Notes under the pieces: model-generated
Seen by the model: the letters and a program-made list of their open reading frames with translations, nothing else
Told to the model about the DNA's origin: nothing
Database searches by the model: none
Assembly (NCBI RefSeq): GCF_000153405.2
Contig: NC_020802.1
Span: forward strand, 2,437,883 to 2,501,882
DNA length: 64,000 nucleotides
Direction of reading: 5' to 3'
DNA from: Psychromonas sp. CNPT3
GTDB lineage: Bacteria > Pseudomonadota > Gammaproteobacteria > Enterobacterales > Psychromonadaceae
Shown: in pieces, positions 33,802 to 42,558 of the stretch
Position numbering within the stretch: position 1 is the stretch's first letter
How the letters are laid out: every line of letters starts with the position of its first letter
Program-made: the position numbers and the translations under genes

Positions 33802-35946
33802 CTATGCGTAATGTTTTAATAAACTTGGCAGATCTAATATAAGTGCAATACCACCATCACTGGTAATAGTTGCGCCGGCCATTCCTGGCGTGCCAGAAAG
33901 TAATTGATCTAATGCTTTGATCACCACTTCTTCTTGACCGAGCAATGCATCAACAACAAATGCGACTTGTTGTACGCCTAATTGCACAATAACGACATGC
34001 CCAACACCTTTACTTTTAGTCACAGGGGCCAAATGAGGTGCAAGCCAATCGCTTAGGTAAAAGAGTGGGATAGCTTGGTCTCGGATAACAATACTGAGTT
34101 GCCCATTAACCATGTTTGTTTTTTCTAAATCCAGATGGAATATTTCATTCACATTGGTCAGTGGTAACGCGAAAGTCTGCTCCGACACCACGATCATTAA
34201 TGTTGGTAATATGGCTAATGTTAAAGGTACTTTTATCTCTAAACGCGTTCCTTTTCCCATCTTAGAATCAATAGAAATCGTTCCGTTTAATTTAGTAATA
34301 CCTGTTTTAACAACATCCATACCTACGCCACGACCTGATATGTCTGATATTTCAACTTTAGTCGAAAATCCTGGCGCAAATATTAAGGAGAAGGCATCTC
34401 TATCTGACATTCTATCGGCGCCATCTTGATCCAATATACCCTTATTTATCGCAATACTTTTGAGGAGTTCAGCATCCATTCCTGCGCCATCATCTTCAAT
34501 GACAAGTAAAATATGATCGCCTTCTTGTGACGCTGAGAGTAAAACATGGCCTTCTTTATCTTTACCGGCTTTCACTCGAACGTCCGGCATTTCAATACCA
34601 TGATCTACCGCATTTCTGATTAAATGCACTAATGGATCAGCAAGAGCTTCCACTAGGTTTTTATCTAAATCTGTTTCTTCACCGACCAACTCTAAACGAA
34701 TATTCTTGCCCAATGTGCGCGCAATATCACGCACTACACGCGGGAACTTACCAAAGACTTTCTTGATAGGCTGCATACGTGTTTTCATTACCGAGCCTTG
34801 TAAATCCCCAGTAACAATATCTAAGTTAGCAACAGCACGAGAAATTTCTTCGTTGTCAGAGGTTGTCTCTAAACTCACTAAGCGATTACGTACCAATACT
34901 AACTCACCGACCATGTTCATGATTTCATCAAGGATCGCAGTATCAACACGTACTGTCGGTTCCGCTTTAGCAACGGCGGTCTTTTTAGCTTTCGCTGGAG
35001 GCGCTTTAGCTGGCGCGGGTTTAGGCGTTGCTTTAGGCGCTTCTTTAACAACAACTGGCTCTTTCTTTTGCTCTACAGGGGCAGCGACAGGGGCAGCGAC
35101 AGGCGCGGTTGTATTTTGAGCGCTTTTACCTGCACCGTGTAATTCATCTAATAAAGATTCAAACTCATCATCAGAAATATCATCAGTGCTGAAGGTCAAT
35201 GGTGCTGGCGCTGGTTTTGCTATGCTATGCGATCCACTACCATGGAGTTCATCAAGCATTGACTCAAATTCGTCATCAGATATATCATTACTATTTGATG
35301 GCGCAACAGGCGTTGTTACCGCATTTTGCAATGATTTCCCTACACCGTGCAATTCATCAAGTAATGATTCAAATTCATCTTCTCCAATTTCTGCATTTTC
35401 AGGCTTCGCTTCCGCAGCTTCAATGCTAGAGCCAGATTCGGCGTGTAATTCATTTAATAATGCATCAAAGTCATTTTCAGTAATATCATCAATACTACCC
35501 TGAGTGTCTACAGACTCCGTCGCGGTGGCTTCAGGTTCAGCACTCTCATCTTCAGTGGCAGGTCTACTTAAGCGGTGTAACTGTTGCACTAATTCTGGAG
35601 GCGCTGCATTAGCAACATCACCGGTTTGCACTGCGTCAAATTGCTCATTGATAACATCTAAGGCCGCTAAGATGGTGTCCATTAAAGACGAGTTCACCTC
35701 GCGATGTTTTTGACGTAAGCAGTCAAAAACATTTTCAGCCCCATGGCATGTTTCGACTAATTCGGTGAGCGATAAGAAACCAGCGCCCCCTTTTACTGTG
35801 TGGAATCCACGGAAAATAGCATTTAATAATTCAGTATCATTGGGGTTGTTTTCTAGTTCAACTAATTGCTCAGATAACAGTTCTAAAATTTCTCCAGCTT
35901 CAACTAAAAAGTCCTGGAGGATCTCTTCATCTACTTCAAATGTCAT
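33802..35946 (-). CDS. cheA: Chemotaxis histidine kinase CheA
   Basis: Central chemotaxis kinase. The P1 domain carries His49 in GFHTVKGGAGFL. A P3 dimerisation helix starts near residue 332 (RVDTAILDEIMNMVGELVLVR), followed by the P4 ATP domain (LVHLIRNAVDHGIE, GDGAGMD-type and GRGVGMDVV motifs) and the P5 CheW-like domain. The 200-residue linker has no recognisable CheY-binding P2. Instead it holds four copies, 34-35 residues apart, of a D-E-F-E-S-L-L-D-E-L-H-G peptide (about 152-168, 186-201, 221-236, 256-271), then a Pro/Ala/Lys-rich stretch. 714 residues. Confidence 0.96.
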   Translation of the reverse strand: MTFEVDEEILQDFLVEAGEILELLSEQLVELENNPNDTELLNAIFRGFHTVKGGAGFLSLTELVETCHGAENVFDCLRQKHREVNSSLMDTILAALDVINEQFDAVQTGDVANAAPPELVQQLHRLSRPATEDESAEPEATATESVDTQGSIDDITENDFDALLNELHAESGSSIEAAEAKPENAEIGEDEFESLLDELHGVGKSLQNAVTTPVAPSNSNDISDDEFESMLDELHGSGSHSIAKPAPAPLTFSTDDISDDEFESLLDELHGAGKSAQNTTAPVAAPVAAPVEQKKEPVVVKEAPKATPKPAPAKAPPAKAKKTAVAKAEPTVRVDTAILDEIMNMVGELVLVRNRLVSLETTSDNEEISRAVANLDIVTGDLQGSVMKTRMQPIKKVFGKFPRVVRDIARTLGKNIRLELVGEETDLDKNLVEALADPLVHLIRNAVDHGIEMPDVRVKAGKDKEGHVLLSASQEGDHILLVIEDDGAGMDAELLKSIAINKGILDQDGADRMSDRDAFSLIFAPGFSTKVEISDISGRGVGMDVVKTGITKLNGTISIDSKMGKGTRLEIKVPLTLAILPTLMIVVSEQTFALPLTNVNEIFHLDLEKTNMVNGQLSIVIRDQAIPLFYLSDWLAPHLAPVTKSKGVGHVVIVQLGVQQVAFVVDALLGQEEVVIKALDQLLSGTPGMAGATITSDGGIALILDLPSLLKHYA
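35134..35493 (-). repeat. Four-copy coding repeat in the CheA linker
   Basis: About 105-base period. Encoded motifs are ENDFDALLNELHA, EDEFESLLDELHG, DDEFESMLDELHG and DDEFESLLDELHG, with the first copy most diverged. Spacers differ in sequence. Confidence 0.9.
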
Positions 35947-35957
35947 TTTCTGTTTCC

Positions 35958-36704
35958 TTAAAATCCTAAACTAGAAAGTAAATCATCAACGTCATCTTGC
36001 CCATTAACCACATCATCTCGGGTACTTGCATCAATAATTGGACCTTCCGCACTAATATCAGCCTGATCTGTTTCTTCTTTAACAACGATATTTTCAGGTG
36101 CAGAGCATACCGTTAATATCTGTACTAATTTTATCTCTATCTCTTGTACTAACGAGATCACGCGACTAATAATTTGTCCCGTTAAATCCTGAAAACCTTG
36201 AGCCATTAAAATATCCATCAAAGAAGCACGTAAACTAAGTGCACCTTGTTCTGAATCTTTCAGTAAATCTTCGACTTGATGACATAATTTTTTAAAATCA
36301 CCAAGTGCCAACTGACGCGTCATTAATGCTTGCCAATTCGGAGATATACTCTCTAAATCAGAGACTAATTTGTCCGCAATAGGAAGACAAACATCGACAG
36401 CATCCATGGTTGTATTCGCAGCTTCGCCGGTCATCTTAATCACATAATTTAAACGGTTTTCTGCTTCCGGAAGCTCTTTTCCAGCCAGATCCATCAAACG
36501 GGTATCATTTCTAAAATCCTGTAAAGCGTCGTGTAACTCACGCGTTAACTCACCAACTTTATCAAAAACAACATCCGTTTCAGCATGTATCACATTAGCC
36601 GATTCTACAATTCCATTTGCACTTGCAACATCTTCATTTTCTAAATAACGCACTAACTGTCTAGCTTGCTCTAAAGTAAGATGTGGCATCAATTCCTTTG
36701 CCAT
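35958..36704 (-). CDS. cheZ: CheY-P phosphatase CheZ
   Basis: Accelerates dephosphorylation of CheY-P. The long four-helix region includes the catalytic area LMDILMAQGFQDLTGQIISRV, with the conserved Gln in QDLTGQ. The C-terminal CheY-binding peptide is DDVDDLLSSLGF. At 248 residues it is longer than enteric CheZ (214) but normal for polar flagellates. It lies between cheY and cheA. Confidence 0.96.
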   Translation of the reverse strand: MAKELMPHLTLEQARQLVRYLENEDVASANGIVESANVIHAETDVVFDKVGELTRELHDALQDFRNDTRLMDLAGKELPEAENRLNYVIKMTGEAANTTMDAVDVCLPIADKLVSDLESISPNWQALMTRQLALGDFKKLCHQVEDLLKDSEQGALSLRASLMDILMAQGFQDLTGQIISRVISLVQEIEIKLVQILTVCSAPENIVVKEETDQADISAEGPIIDASTRDDVVNGQDDVDDLLSSLGF

Positions 36705-36708
36705 GTAT

Positions 36709-37092
36709 TTAACCTAATCGTTGGAAAACTTTATCGAGTTTTTCTTTTAATGTTCCCGCTGTAAAAGGTTTTACAATATAACCATTTACGCCTGCTTGAG
36801 CAGCTTCTATGATCTGTTCACGCTTAGCTTCTGCTGTTACCATTAAAACAGGAAGGTGTTTTAATTTAGGATCTTTGCGGATCTCTTTCAAAAGGTCAAT
36901 GCCTTGCATAATAGGCATGTTCCAATCCGTCACTACAAATTCAAAATCCCCATCTTTAAGCATCGGTAGAGCCGTATGGCCATCATCTGCTTCAAAGGTA
37001 TTCGTGAACCCTAGATCTCTTAATAAGTTTTTAATTATTCTTCTCATTGTTGAAAAATCATCAACAATCAGTACTTTCATATTTCGGTTCAA
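36709..37092 (-). CDS. cheY: Chemotaxis response regulator CheY
   Basis: Diffusible regulator that binds the FliM/FliN switch. A single receiver domain of 127 residues contains the acidic pair Asp11-Asp12, the phospho-acceptor Asp56 in VVTDWNMP and the conserved Lys in IVKPFTAG. An internal Met at residue 5 is an alternative start. It lies four bases before cheZ. Confidence 0.97.
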   Translation of the reverse strand: MNRNMKVLIVDDFSTMRRIIKNLLRDLGFTNTFEADDGHTALPMLKDGDFEFVVTDWNMPIMQGIDLLKEIRKDPKLKHLPVLMVTAEAKREQIIEAAQAGVNGYIVKPFTAGTLKEKLDKVFQRLG

Positions 37093-37187
37093 AACATTCC
37101 CCTAAGTAAAAAAACTGCCACTATCTACTCTGCACTCGTAAAGTAAATATAAATACATATCATAAAAACACACCATTATAAACGCAG

Positions 37188-37241
37188 ATATTTCAGCTTC
37201 TTAACTCAACTGTGATCGAGCTCTTATCCTAGCTGAAATAT
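37188..37241 (-). promoter_or_regulatory. Long inverted repeat between fliA and cheY
   Basis: Perfect 11-base arms ATATTTCAGCT (37188-37198) and AGCTGAAATAT (37231-37241) with a 32-base loop, beginning 11 bases after the fliA stop. No T run follows, so it may be a stabilising or partial termination structure separating fliA from cheY. Confidence 0.5.
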
Positions 37242-37251
37242 TGCTTATAAT

Positions 37252-37959
37252 CTACACAGTCTGCGCTTTTGCTTTTAAGCGGTGTAACGCCTGACTGAGA
37301 ATTTGGCTAACCCTTGACTCACCGAGTTCAAGCACTAAGCCAATTTCTTTTAAATTTAGTTCTTCATCATAATACAATGATAATACTAATGCTTCACGCT
37401 CTGGCAATTGTTTGATCATTAACAATAATTGTTCAGAATATTCACTCTCACTGACACAATTAAAGGTTGGATCAACCTCCGAATTAACGCTACTACTAAA
37501 GGTCGCTTCTGCACCACCTAAATCTTCGTAGTTAACTAATTTCGCACAATTAACATCACGTAGCATTTGTTGATATTTTGCTAACGTTACGCCGAGCTGT
37601 GACGCTATTTCACTTTCTTTCGCATCTCCAGCATTACGCTTCTCCACTGCACTAATCGCATTACTAATCTCGCGACTGTTTTTATGCACAGAACGAGGCA
37701 CCCAATCGCCTCGACGCATTTCATCGAGCATTGCGCCTCGGATACGGATCCCTGAAAAAGTTTCAAAACTGGCCCCTTTTGAGCCATCAAAATTACGTGC
37801 AGCTTCAAGTAAACCAATCATGCCAGACTGCAACAAATCATCAACTAATACACTCGCTGGCAGTCTCGCCATCAAATGATAGGCTATTTTTTGCACTAAT
37901 CCAGTGTGCTTTTCTATAAGCTCCGCTGTATCCGTGTAATAACCTTGCACTCTGCTCAC
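37252..37959 (-). CDS. fliA: Flagellar sigma factor FliA (sigma-28)
   Basis: Directs transcription of late flagellar genes such as the flagellin here. Region 2 is recognisable (HLMARLPASVLVDDLLQSGMIGLLEAARNFD, then FETFSGIRIRGAMLDEMRRGDWVPR). Region 4 is LPEREALVLSLYYDEELNLKEIGLVLELGESRVSQI. 235 residues. The start is GTG at 37959, immediately after the flhG stop. A second GTG lies three codons in. Confidence 0.97.
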   Translation of the reverse strand: MSRVQGYYTDTAELIEKHTGLVQKIAYHLMARLPASVLVDDLLQSGMIGLLEAARNFDGSKGASFETFSGIRIRGAMLDEMRRGDWVPRSVHKNSREISNAISAVEKRNAGDAKESEIASQLGVTLAKYQQMLRDVNCAKLVNYEDLGGAEATFSSSVNSEVDPTFNCVSESEYSEQLLLMIKQLPEREALVLSLYYDEELNLKEIGLVLELGESRVSQILSQALHRLKAKAQTV

Positions 37960-38820
37960 TTATTGTTGCTCGTCTGTATTATTTAGTAATAATTTTTCGA
38001 TGAAAAATTCTAAATGACCACCGGGCTGATGCGGGATAGGCCAATCACAAGACCGATTTGCTAATGCTTTAAATGCAAGTGAAGCCGGTGTTTTAGGATA
38101 AGCTTCAACAACCACTTTTTGTTTGCGCACCGCTTGACGAACATTCCCATCAAACGGAATGCATGCGACCAACTCTAAGGATGCATCTAAGAAACGATCC
38201 GTTACACGCGTTAACTTAGTAAACAGATCTTGTCCTTCACGTAAACTGCGCACCATATTGGCTACGATTTTAAAGCGATAAACGCCATTTTGTTTACTCA
38301 ATATTTTGATCAGTGCATAAGCATCTGTGATGGACGTTGGTTCATCACACACAACCATCAACACATCTTGTGCAGCTTGTGCAAAACTCACCACCATATT
38401 AGAAATACCGGCGGCGGTATCAATTAATAGCATATCTATCGGCGTCTGCAGTGAGCTAAATGCTTGAATTAAGCCAGCATGCTCAACATCACTCAGCTCA
38501 ACCATAGATTGTGATCCTGAGGTTGCAGGAATTATCATCACCCCACTTGGGCCAGTCACGATCACTTCATCAAGCGTACATTCTCCGGATAAAACATGCG
38601 ATAAATTCTTAGTAACGCGGATCCCCAACAAAACATCCACATTTGCCAAACCTAAATCGGCATCAAGCACCAACACTCGTTTACCTCGTTGAGCAAGGGA
38701 AACCGCCATATTCAATGTCACATTTGTTTTTCCTACACCGCCTTTTCCTCCGGTGACAGCAATGACTTTAATTTGGCCTTGTTTCATTCGTCTTAAACCA
38801 CTTGCTTGGTCTGCAATCAT
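37960..38820 (-). CDS. flhG: Flagellar number regulator FlhG (FleN)
   Basis: MinD-like ATPase that limits the number of polar flagella, antagonising FlhF and the master regulator. The deviant Walker A is GGKGGVGKTN at residues 24-33. DADLGLANVDVLLG and LIDTAAGISNMVVSF complete the nucleotide site. N-terminal RRMKQGQIK contains the usual activating-helix position. 286 residues. It lies between flhF and fliA, the conserved order. Confidence 0.96.
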   Translation of the reverse strand: MIADQASGLRRMKQGQIKVIAVTGGKGGVGKTNVTLNMAVSLAQRGKRVLVLDADLGLANVDVLLGIRVTKNLSHVLSGECTLDEVIVTGPSGVMIIPATSGSQSMVELSDVEHAGLIQAFSSLQTPIDMLLIDTAAGISNMVVSFAQAAQDVLMVVCDEPTSITDAYALIKILSKQNGVYRFKIVANMVRSLREGQDLFTKLTRVTDRFLDASLELVACIPFDGNVRQAVRKQKVVVEAYPKTPASLAFKALANRSCDWPIPHQPGGHLEFFIEKLLLNNTDEQQ

Positions 38821-38847
38821 AATCTACTCATTATCATCATTAATTAT

Positions 38848-40293
38848 CTATTCATCAAAGCTACTAAACCACTGATGCTGATCTTCAAAGAGATGCTTCA
38901 TCATCTCTAAAGTACTTGCGATTAAACGCTCTACATTTGCTATTTCAATATCTTCTGGTACGCGTTGCCCCGTTGTCATATAAGCGATAGGTAATGCATG
39001 CTGCATCATCACACTTAACACCTCACCCAGGCCAATACTTTCATCTATTTTGGTTAAAATACAACCAGATAACGGAATTCTTTTAAAATGCTCTAGGGCC
39101 TCTTCGACAATGCGTCGTTGTGAGGTCGAAGATATCACAAGATAGCTTTTAATATTAACACTATTATTACGCATTAATGTATCAAGTTGCTCCGATAAAC
39201 GAATATCTCGTTGCCCCATTCCTGCTGTATCTATCAATACCAAACGTTTTTCTCTAAATTGGTATAATATTGTTGATAATTCATCCGCATCTTTAGCGAC
39301 GCGGACACTACAACCCATTATTTTACCGTAAGTTGCTAATTGTTCATGCGCACCGATCCGATAGGTATCGGTGGTTATTAACGCCACTTGATCTGCGCCA
39401 TATTTCATCGCAAATTGAGCTGCTAGCTTAGCGATGGTGGTGGTTTTTCCCACACCCGTTGGCCCAAGCAGTGCGATAGCCCCGCCTTGCGATAAAATTT
39501 CATTATTACCCACATATATTTTATCTTGCAACAAAGTGCGCATATATTGGTGCGCTTCTGTCGCAGATGCATCTTCAGGTACATAACTTGCTAATTGGTC
39601 GGCAATGTCATCTGAAAATCCCGCTTTACTAAGCCATTTTATAAGCATAGCGCGGATAGGCTCTTTACGTTCCATCTCCTGCCACATCAGTCCTGATACT
39701 TGATGCTCTAGAAGCTGTCTTAATGAAGCCATCTCAGCGCTCATTTTCGCCATCTCTTTGTTTTCTGACATTCGGCTTGCAGAGGCTTCTTTGCGCATTG
39801 ATTGTGTATTATTCACACTACTTTTCGGTGTTTGCCAGCGTTGCTGCTCAGCTAATGTTTTAGGCGCTGAAGATGCATTTTCAGAAGATGCTTGCTGAAA
39901 ATTAAAGGGCGCTTGCCCCTGGCTATTTTCTGCTTTTTTCAGACGGTTATTTTGTTTTTGCTGCGCATTAACCTTCCCAAAGAAAGAGTTTAAAGATTTC
40001 GCAAAATCTTCACCACTGTCTTTCGCGCCATTACGCCGTTTAGGCGGTTTACTAGGCATACTTTTTGATTGTGATGACAGTTGCACATGATCATCTTTAA
40101 GTGATGCAAAAGGATCTTCGCTCTTGCTCTCCTGCATCTTTTCTTGTTGCGCTTGATAATCAACGGCCGCCACAATCTCGATACCACCCACTACCTTCTT
40201 ATTTGACATAATAACCGCATCAGGCCCTAAGACGTCTTTGACTTCGCTCATAGCGGTGCGCATATCTTTTGCAAAAAATCGTTTAATTTTCAT
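38848..40293 (-). CDS. flhF: Flagellar placement GTPase FlhF
   Basis: SRP-type GTPase that recruits the first basal-body parts to the pole. The N-terminus MKIKRFFAKDMRTAMSEV is typical of FlhF. A long polar B-domain follows, then the NG domain with P-loop GPTGVGKTTTIAKL, DTYRIGAHEQLATYG and LIDTAGMGQRD. 481 residues, in the normal range. It starts 12 bases after the flhA stop. Confidence 0.96.
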   Translation of the reverse strand: MKIKRFFAKDMRTAMSEVKDVLGPDAVIMSNKKVVGGIEIVAAVDYQAQQEKMQESKSEDPFASLKDDHVQLSSQSKSMPSKPPKRRNGAKDSGEDFAKSLNSFFGKVNAQQKQNNRLKKAENSQGQAPFNFQQASSENASSAPKTLAEQQRWQTPKSSVNNTQSMRKEASASRMSENKEMAKMSAEMASLRQLLEHQVSGLMWQEMERKEPIRAMLIKWLSKAGFSDDIADQLASYVPEDASATEAHQYMRTLLQDKIYVGNNEILSQGGAIALLGPTGVGKTTTIAKLAAQFAMKYGADQVALITTDTYRIGAHEQLATYGKIMGCSVRVAKDADELSTILYQFREKRLVLIDTAGMGQRDIRLSEQLDTLMRNNSVNIKSYLVISSTSQRRIVEEALEHFKRIPLSGCILTKIDESIGLGEVLSVMMQHALPIAYMTTGQRVPEDIEIANVERLIASTLEMMKHLFEDQHQWFSSFDE

Positions 40294-40305
40294 CTATACA
40301 ATCAC

Positions 40306-42333
40306 TTACTGTCCAATTGAGCTAATTATTTTAATTTGCTTATCATCAGGAATTTCCTGATATGAAAGTACATGCAATGTCGGAATTGTATGTTTAACAA
40401 ATTTCGACAAGGTGCCACGTAGTACGCCAGAGGTCAATAATACGGCTGCTTGACCTATTAATTCTTGCTGCTGCGAGGCTTCAACTAAAGAGTTTTGAAT
40501 GCGCTCTGCCAATCCAGGTTCAATACCCGCACCATCACTGCCACCCGCCTGCATGGACTGATGCAATATTTGTTCCAACTCTGTAGATAGGGTAATAACA
40601 GGTAATTCTGATTCGTTACCTATAATTTCTTGTACTATCATACGTTTTAGTGCAATACGACAGGCGGCCGTCAAAACTTCGGCGTCTTGACTACGAGGTC
40701 CATAATCCACCAATGTTTGCACGATAGTGCGCATATCACGTAACGCTACATTTTCATTAAGTAAACTTTGTAATACTTTTACAATGGTACTTAACGATAA
40801 TATTTCAGGGACTAACCCCTCGACTAATTTTGGGTATTTCTTAGCGAGTAAATCCAATAAACTTTGCGCTTCTTCGTGACCTAATAATTGCGCTGCATTA
40901 TTACTTAATATTTGACTTAAATGTGTCGCTACCACTGTGGCGGTATCTACCACAGTATAACCTAATGCTTGAGCTTGTTCTCGTTGCTGTACGTCTATCC
41001 ATACAGCTTCTAACCCAAAGGCGGGATCAATACCAACCACGCCATCAATTGGGCCAAAAACTTGCCCTGGATTGATCGCCATTTCTTTATCATGATAGAT
41101 ATCAGCTTGCCCGCAGGCAACCCCCATTAAAGATATTGTATAATTATTAGGGGCAAGATCTAAGTTATCTCTAATATGTACAGGTGGGATCAAAAAACCC
41201 ATTTCTTGAGATAGTTTTTTACGTACCCCTTTTATCCTGTCTAATAATTCTCCACCTTGGCTTTTATCCACTAAAGGTATCAATCGATATCCAACTTCAA
41301 GACCAATGGTATCAACACTGCGCACATCATCCCAACCGAGCTCTTTCGACTCTTTGGGCGCGCTTCCTTTTTTCGATTTTTCAGCTTCGGTTACTTCTTT
41401 CGATTGTTTTGCTTTTACTTTCGTTACTTGCCAATAGGCACCCGCAGCCGACAGTGCACCTAAACTTAAGAACGCTAAATGAGGCATCCCCGGAACAATG
41501 CCCATTACCAGTAAGATACCCGATGTAATGATCAACGCTTTGGGATCATCAAACATCTGCCCCAGCATCCGCTCGCCCATATCCGCAGACGTATTTTCAC
41601 GGGTAACCGTAATAGCAGCTGCAATAGACAATAATAGAGAGGGGATTTGCGCGACGAGGCCGTCACCAATCGTTAACAGCGTATAAATTTCAGCCGCTTC
41701 TGCAAGCGGTAAATCATATTCCACCATACCGATAATGAAGCCACCTATGATATTGATAAACAAGATCATTATACCGGCGATGGCATCACCCTTTACAAAT
41801 TTACTGGCACCGTCCATTGAACCATAAAAATCAGCTTCCATGGTCACTTCTTCTCGGCGCAGTCGCGCCTGCTCTTGATCAATGAGTCCCGCATTTAAGT
41901 CCGCATCAATGGCCATTTGTTTACCTGGCATCGCATCAAGCGTAAAGCGTGCACTTACTTCAGAAATACGCCCAGCACCTTTGGTCACCACCACAAAGTT
42001 AATGATCATTAAAATAAGGAAAACAATTAAACCGACCGCAAGGTTACCACCAATAACCACAGAGCCAAAAGCCTCGATAACATGGCCCGCGGCATCCCCT
42101 CCTTGATGACCTTCTAATAACACAATTCGAGTCGATGCAACATTAAGGGCTAGGCGTAATAACGTTGCGATCAAAAGTACGGTAGGAAACGCAGCAAAAT
42201 CCAATGGGCGTTTAGTATAAATAGAGACTAATAAAACCACTAATGCCAAAGCAATATTAAAGGTAAATAAGATATCCAACAGAAACGTCGGCATTGGTAG
42301 AATAATCATACCTAATGCGGCCAAAACCATCAC
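40306..42333 (-). CDS. flhA: Flagellar export gate protein FlhA (start uncertain)
   Basis: Nonameric gate of the flagellar type III secretion system. Eight membrane segments are followed by a large cytoplasmic domain; LLRLALNVASTRIVLLEG, the FHIPEP-region equivalent INFVVVTKGAGRISEVSARF, DAMPGKQMAIDADLNAG and EADFYGSMDGASKFVKGD are diagnostic. The coordinates use the first in-frame GTG (42333, followed by ATG). Homology-like sequence (SLWAKKIKVISGLGTPVMVL) continues 25 codons upstream to a stop at 42409-42411, with no ATG, GTG or TTG. A rare ATT or ATC start is possible. 675 residues as drawn, up to about 700. Confidence 0.95.
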   Translation of the reverse strand: MMVLAALGMIILPMPTFLLDILFTFNIALALVVLLVSIYTKRPLDFAAFPTVLLIATLLRLALNVASTRIVLLEGHQGGDAAGHVIEAFGSVVIGGNLAVGLIVFLILMIINFVVVTKGAGRISEVSARFTLDAMPGKQMAIDADLNAGLIDQEQARLRREEVTMEADFYGSMDGASKFVKGDAIAGIMILFINIIGGFIIGMVEYDLPLAEAAEIYTLLTIGDGLVAQIPSLLLSIAAAITVTRENTSADMGERMLGQMFDDPKALIITSGILLVMGIVPGMPHLAFLSLGALSAAGAYWQVTKVKAKQSKEVTEAEKSKKGSAPKESKELGWDDVRSVDTIGLEVGYRLIPLVDKSQGGELLDRIKGVRKKLSQEMGFLIPPVHIRDNLDLAPNNYTISLMGVACGQADIYHDKEMAINPGQVFGPIDGVVGIDPAFGLEAVWIDVQQREQAQALGYTVVDTATVVATHLSQILSNNAAQLLGHEEAQSLLDLLAKKYPKLVEGLVPEILSLSTIVKVLQSLLNENVALRDMRTIVQTLVDYGPRSQDAEVLTAACRIALKRMIVQEIIGNESELPVITLSTELEQILHQSMQAGGSDGAGIEPGLAERIQNSLVEASQQQELIGQAAVLLTSGVLRGTLSKFVKHTIPTLHVLSYQEIPDDKQIKIISSIGQ

Positions 42334-42440
42334 AGGCGTACCCAGCCCTGAAATAACCTTTATTTTTTTAGCCCAAAGAGAGGTGAGTACTGTCTTGATA
42401 TGAATAACCTATAATATATTGTGATTACTGCGCATTATGC

Positions 42441-42456
42441 AGCAAGTAAAGTGCCA
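42441..42456 (-). promoter_or_regulatory. Sigma-54 promoter of the flhA unit
   Basis: The minus strand reads TGGCACTTTACTTGCT, with GG and GC exactly 10 bases apart and a near-perfect TGGCAC and TTGCT. A transcript would start near 42430, just ahead of flhA. Confidence 0.85.
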
Positions 42457-42558
42457 TGTAATGAAAAACTTACGATATATTAGTATATATTTTCTATATA
42501 TTTGAATAAACGCTTAGTTAACATCATAAAGTACAGCGTAGAATGTTTTATTTAAAAA

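Noticed and set aside
34706-35119. 137-codon plus-strand frame opposite cheA
   Set aside because: It is the complement of the cheA coding sequence; the Ala/Thr-rich product reflects cheA codon use.
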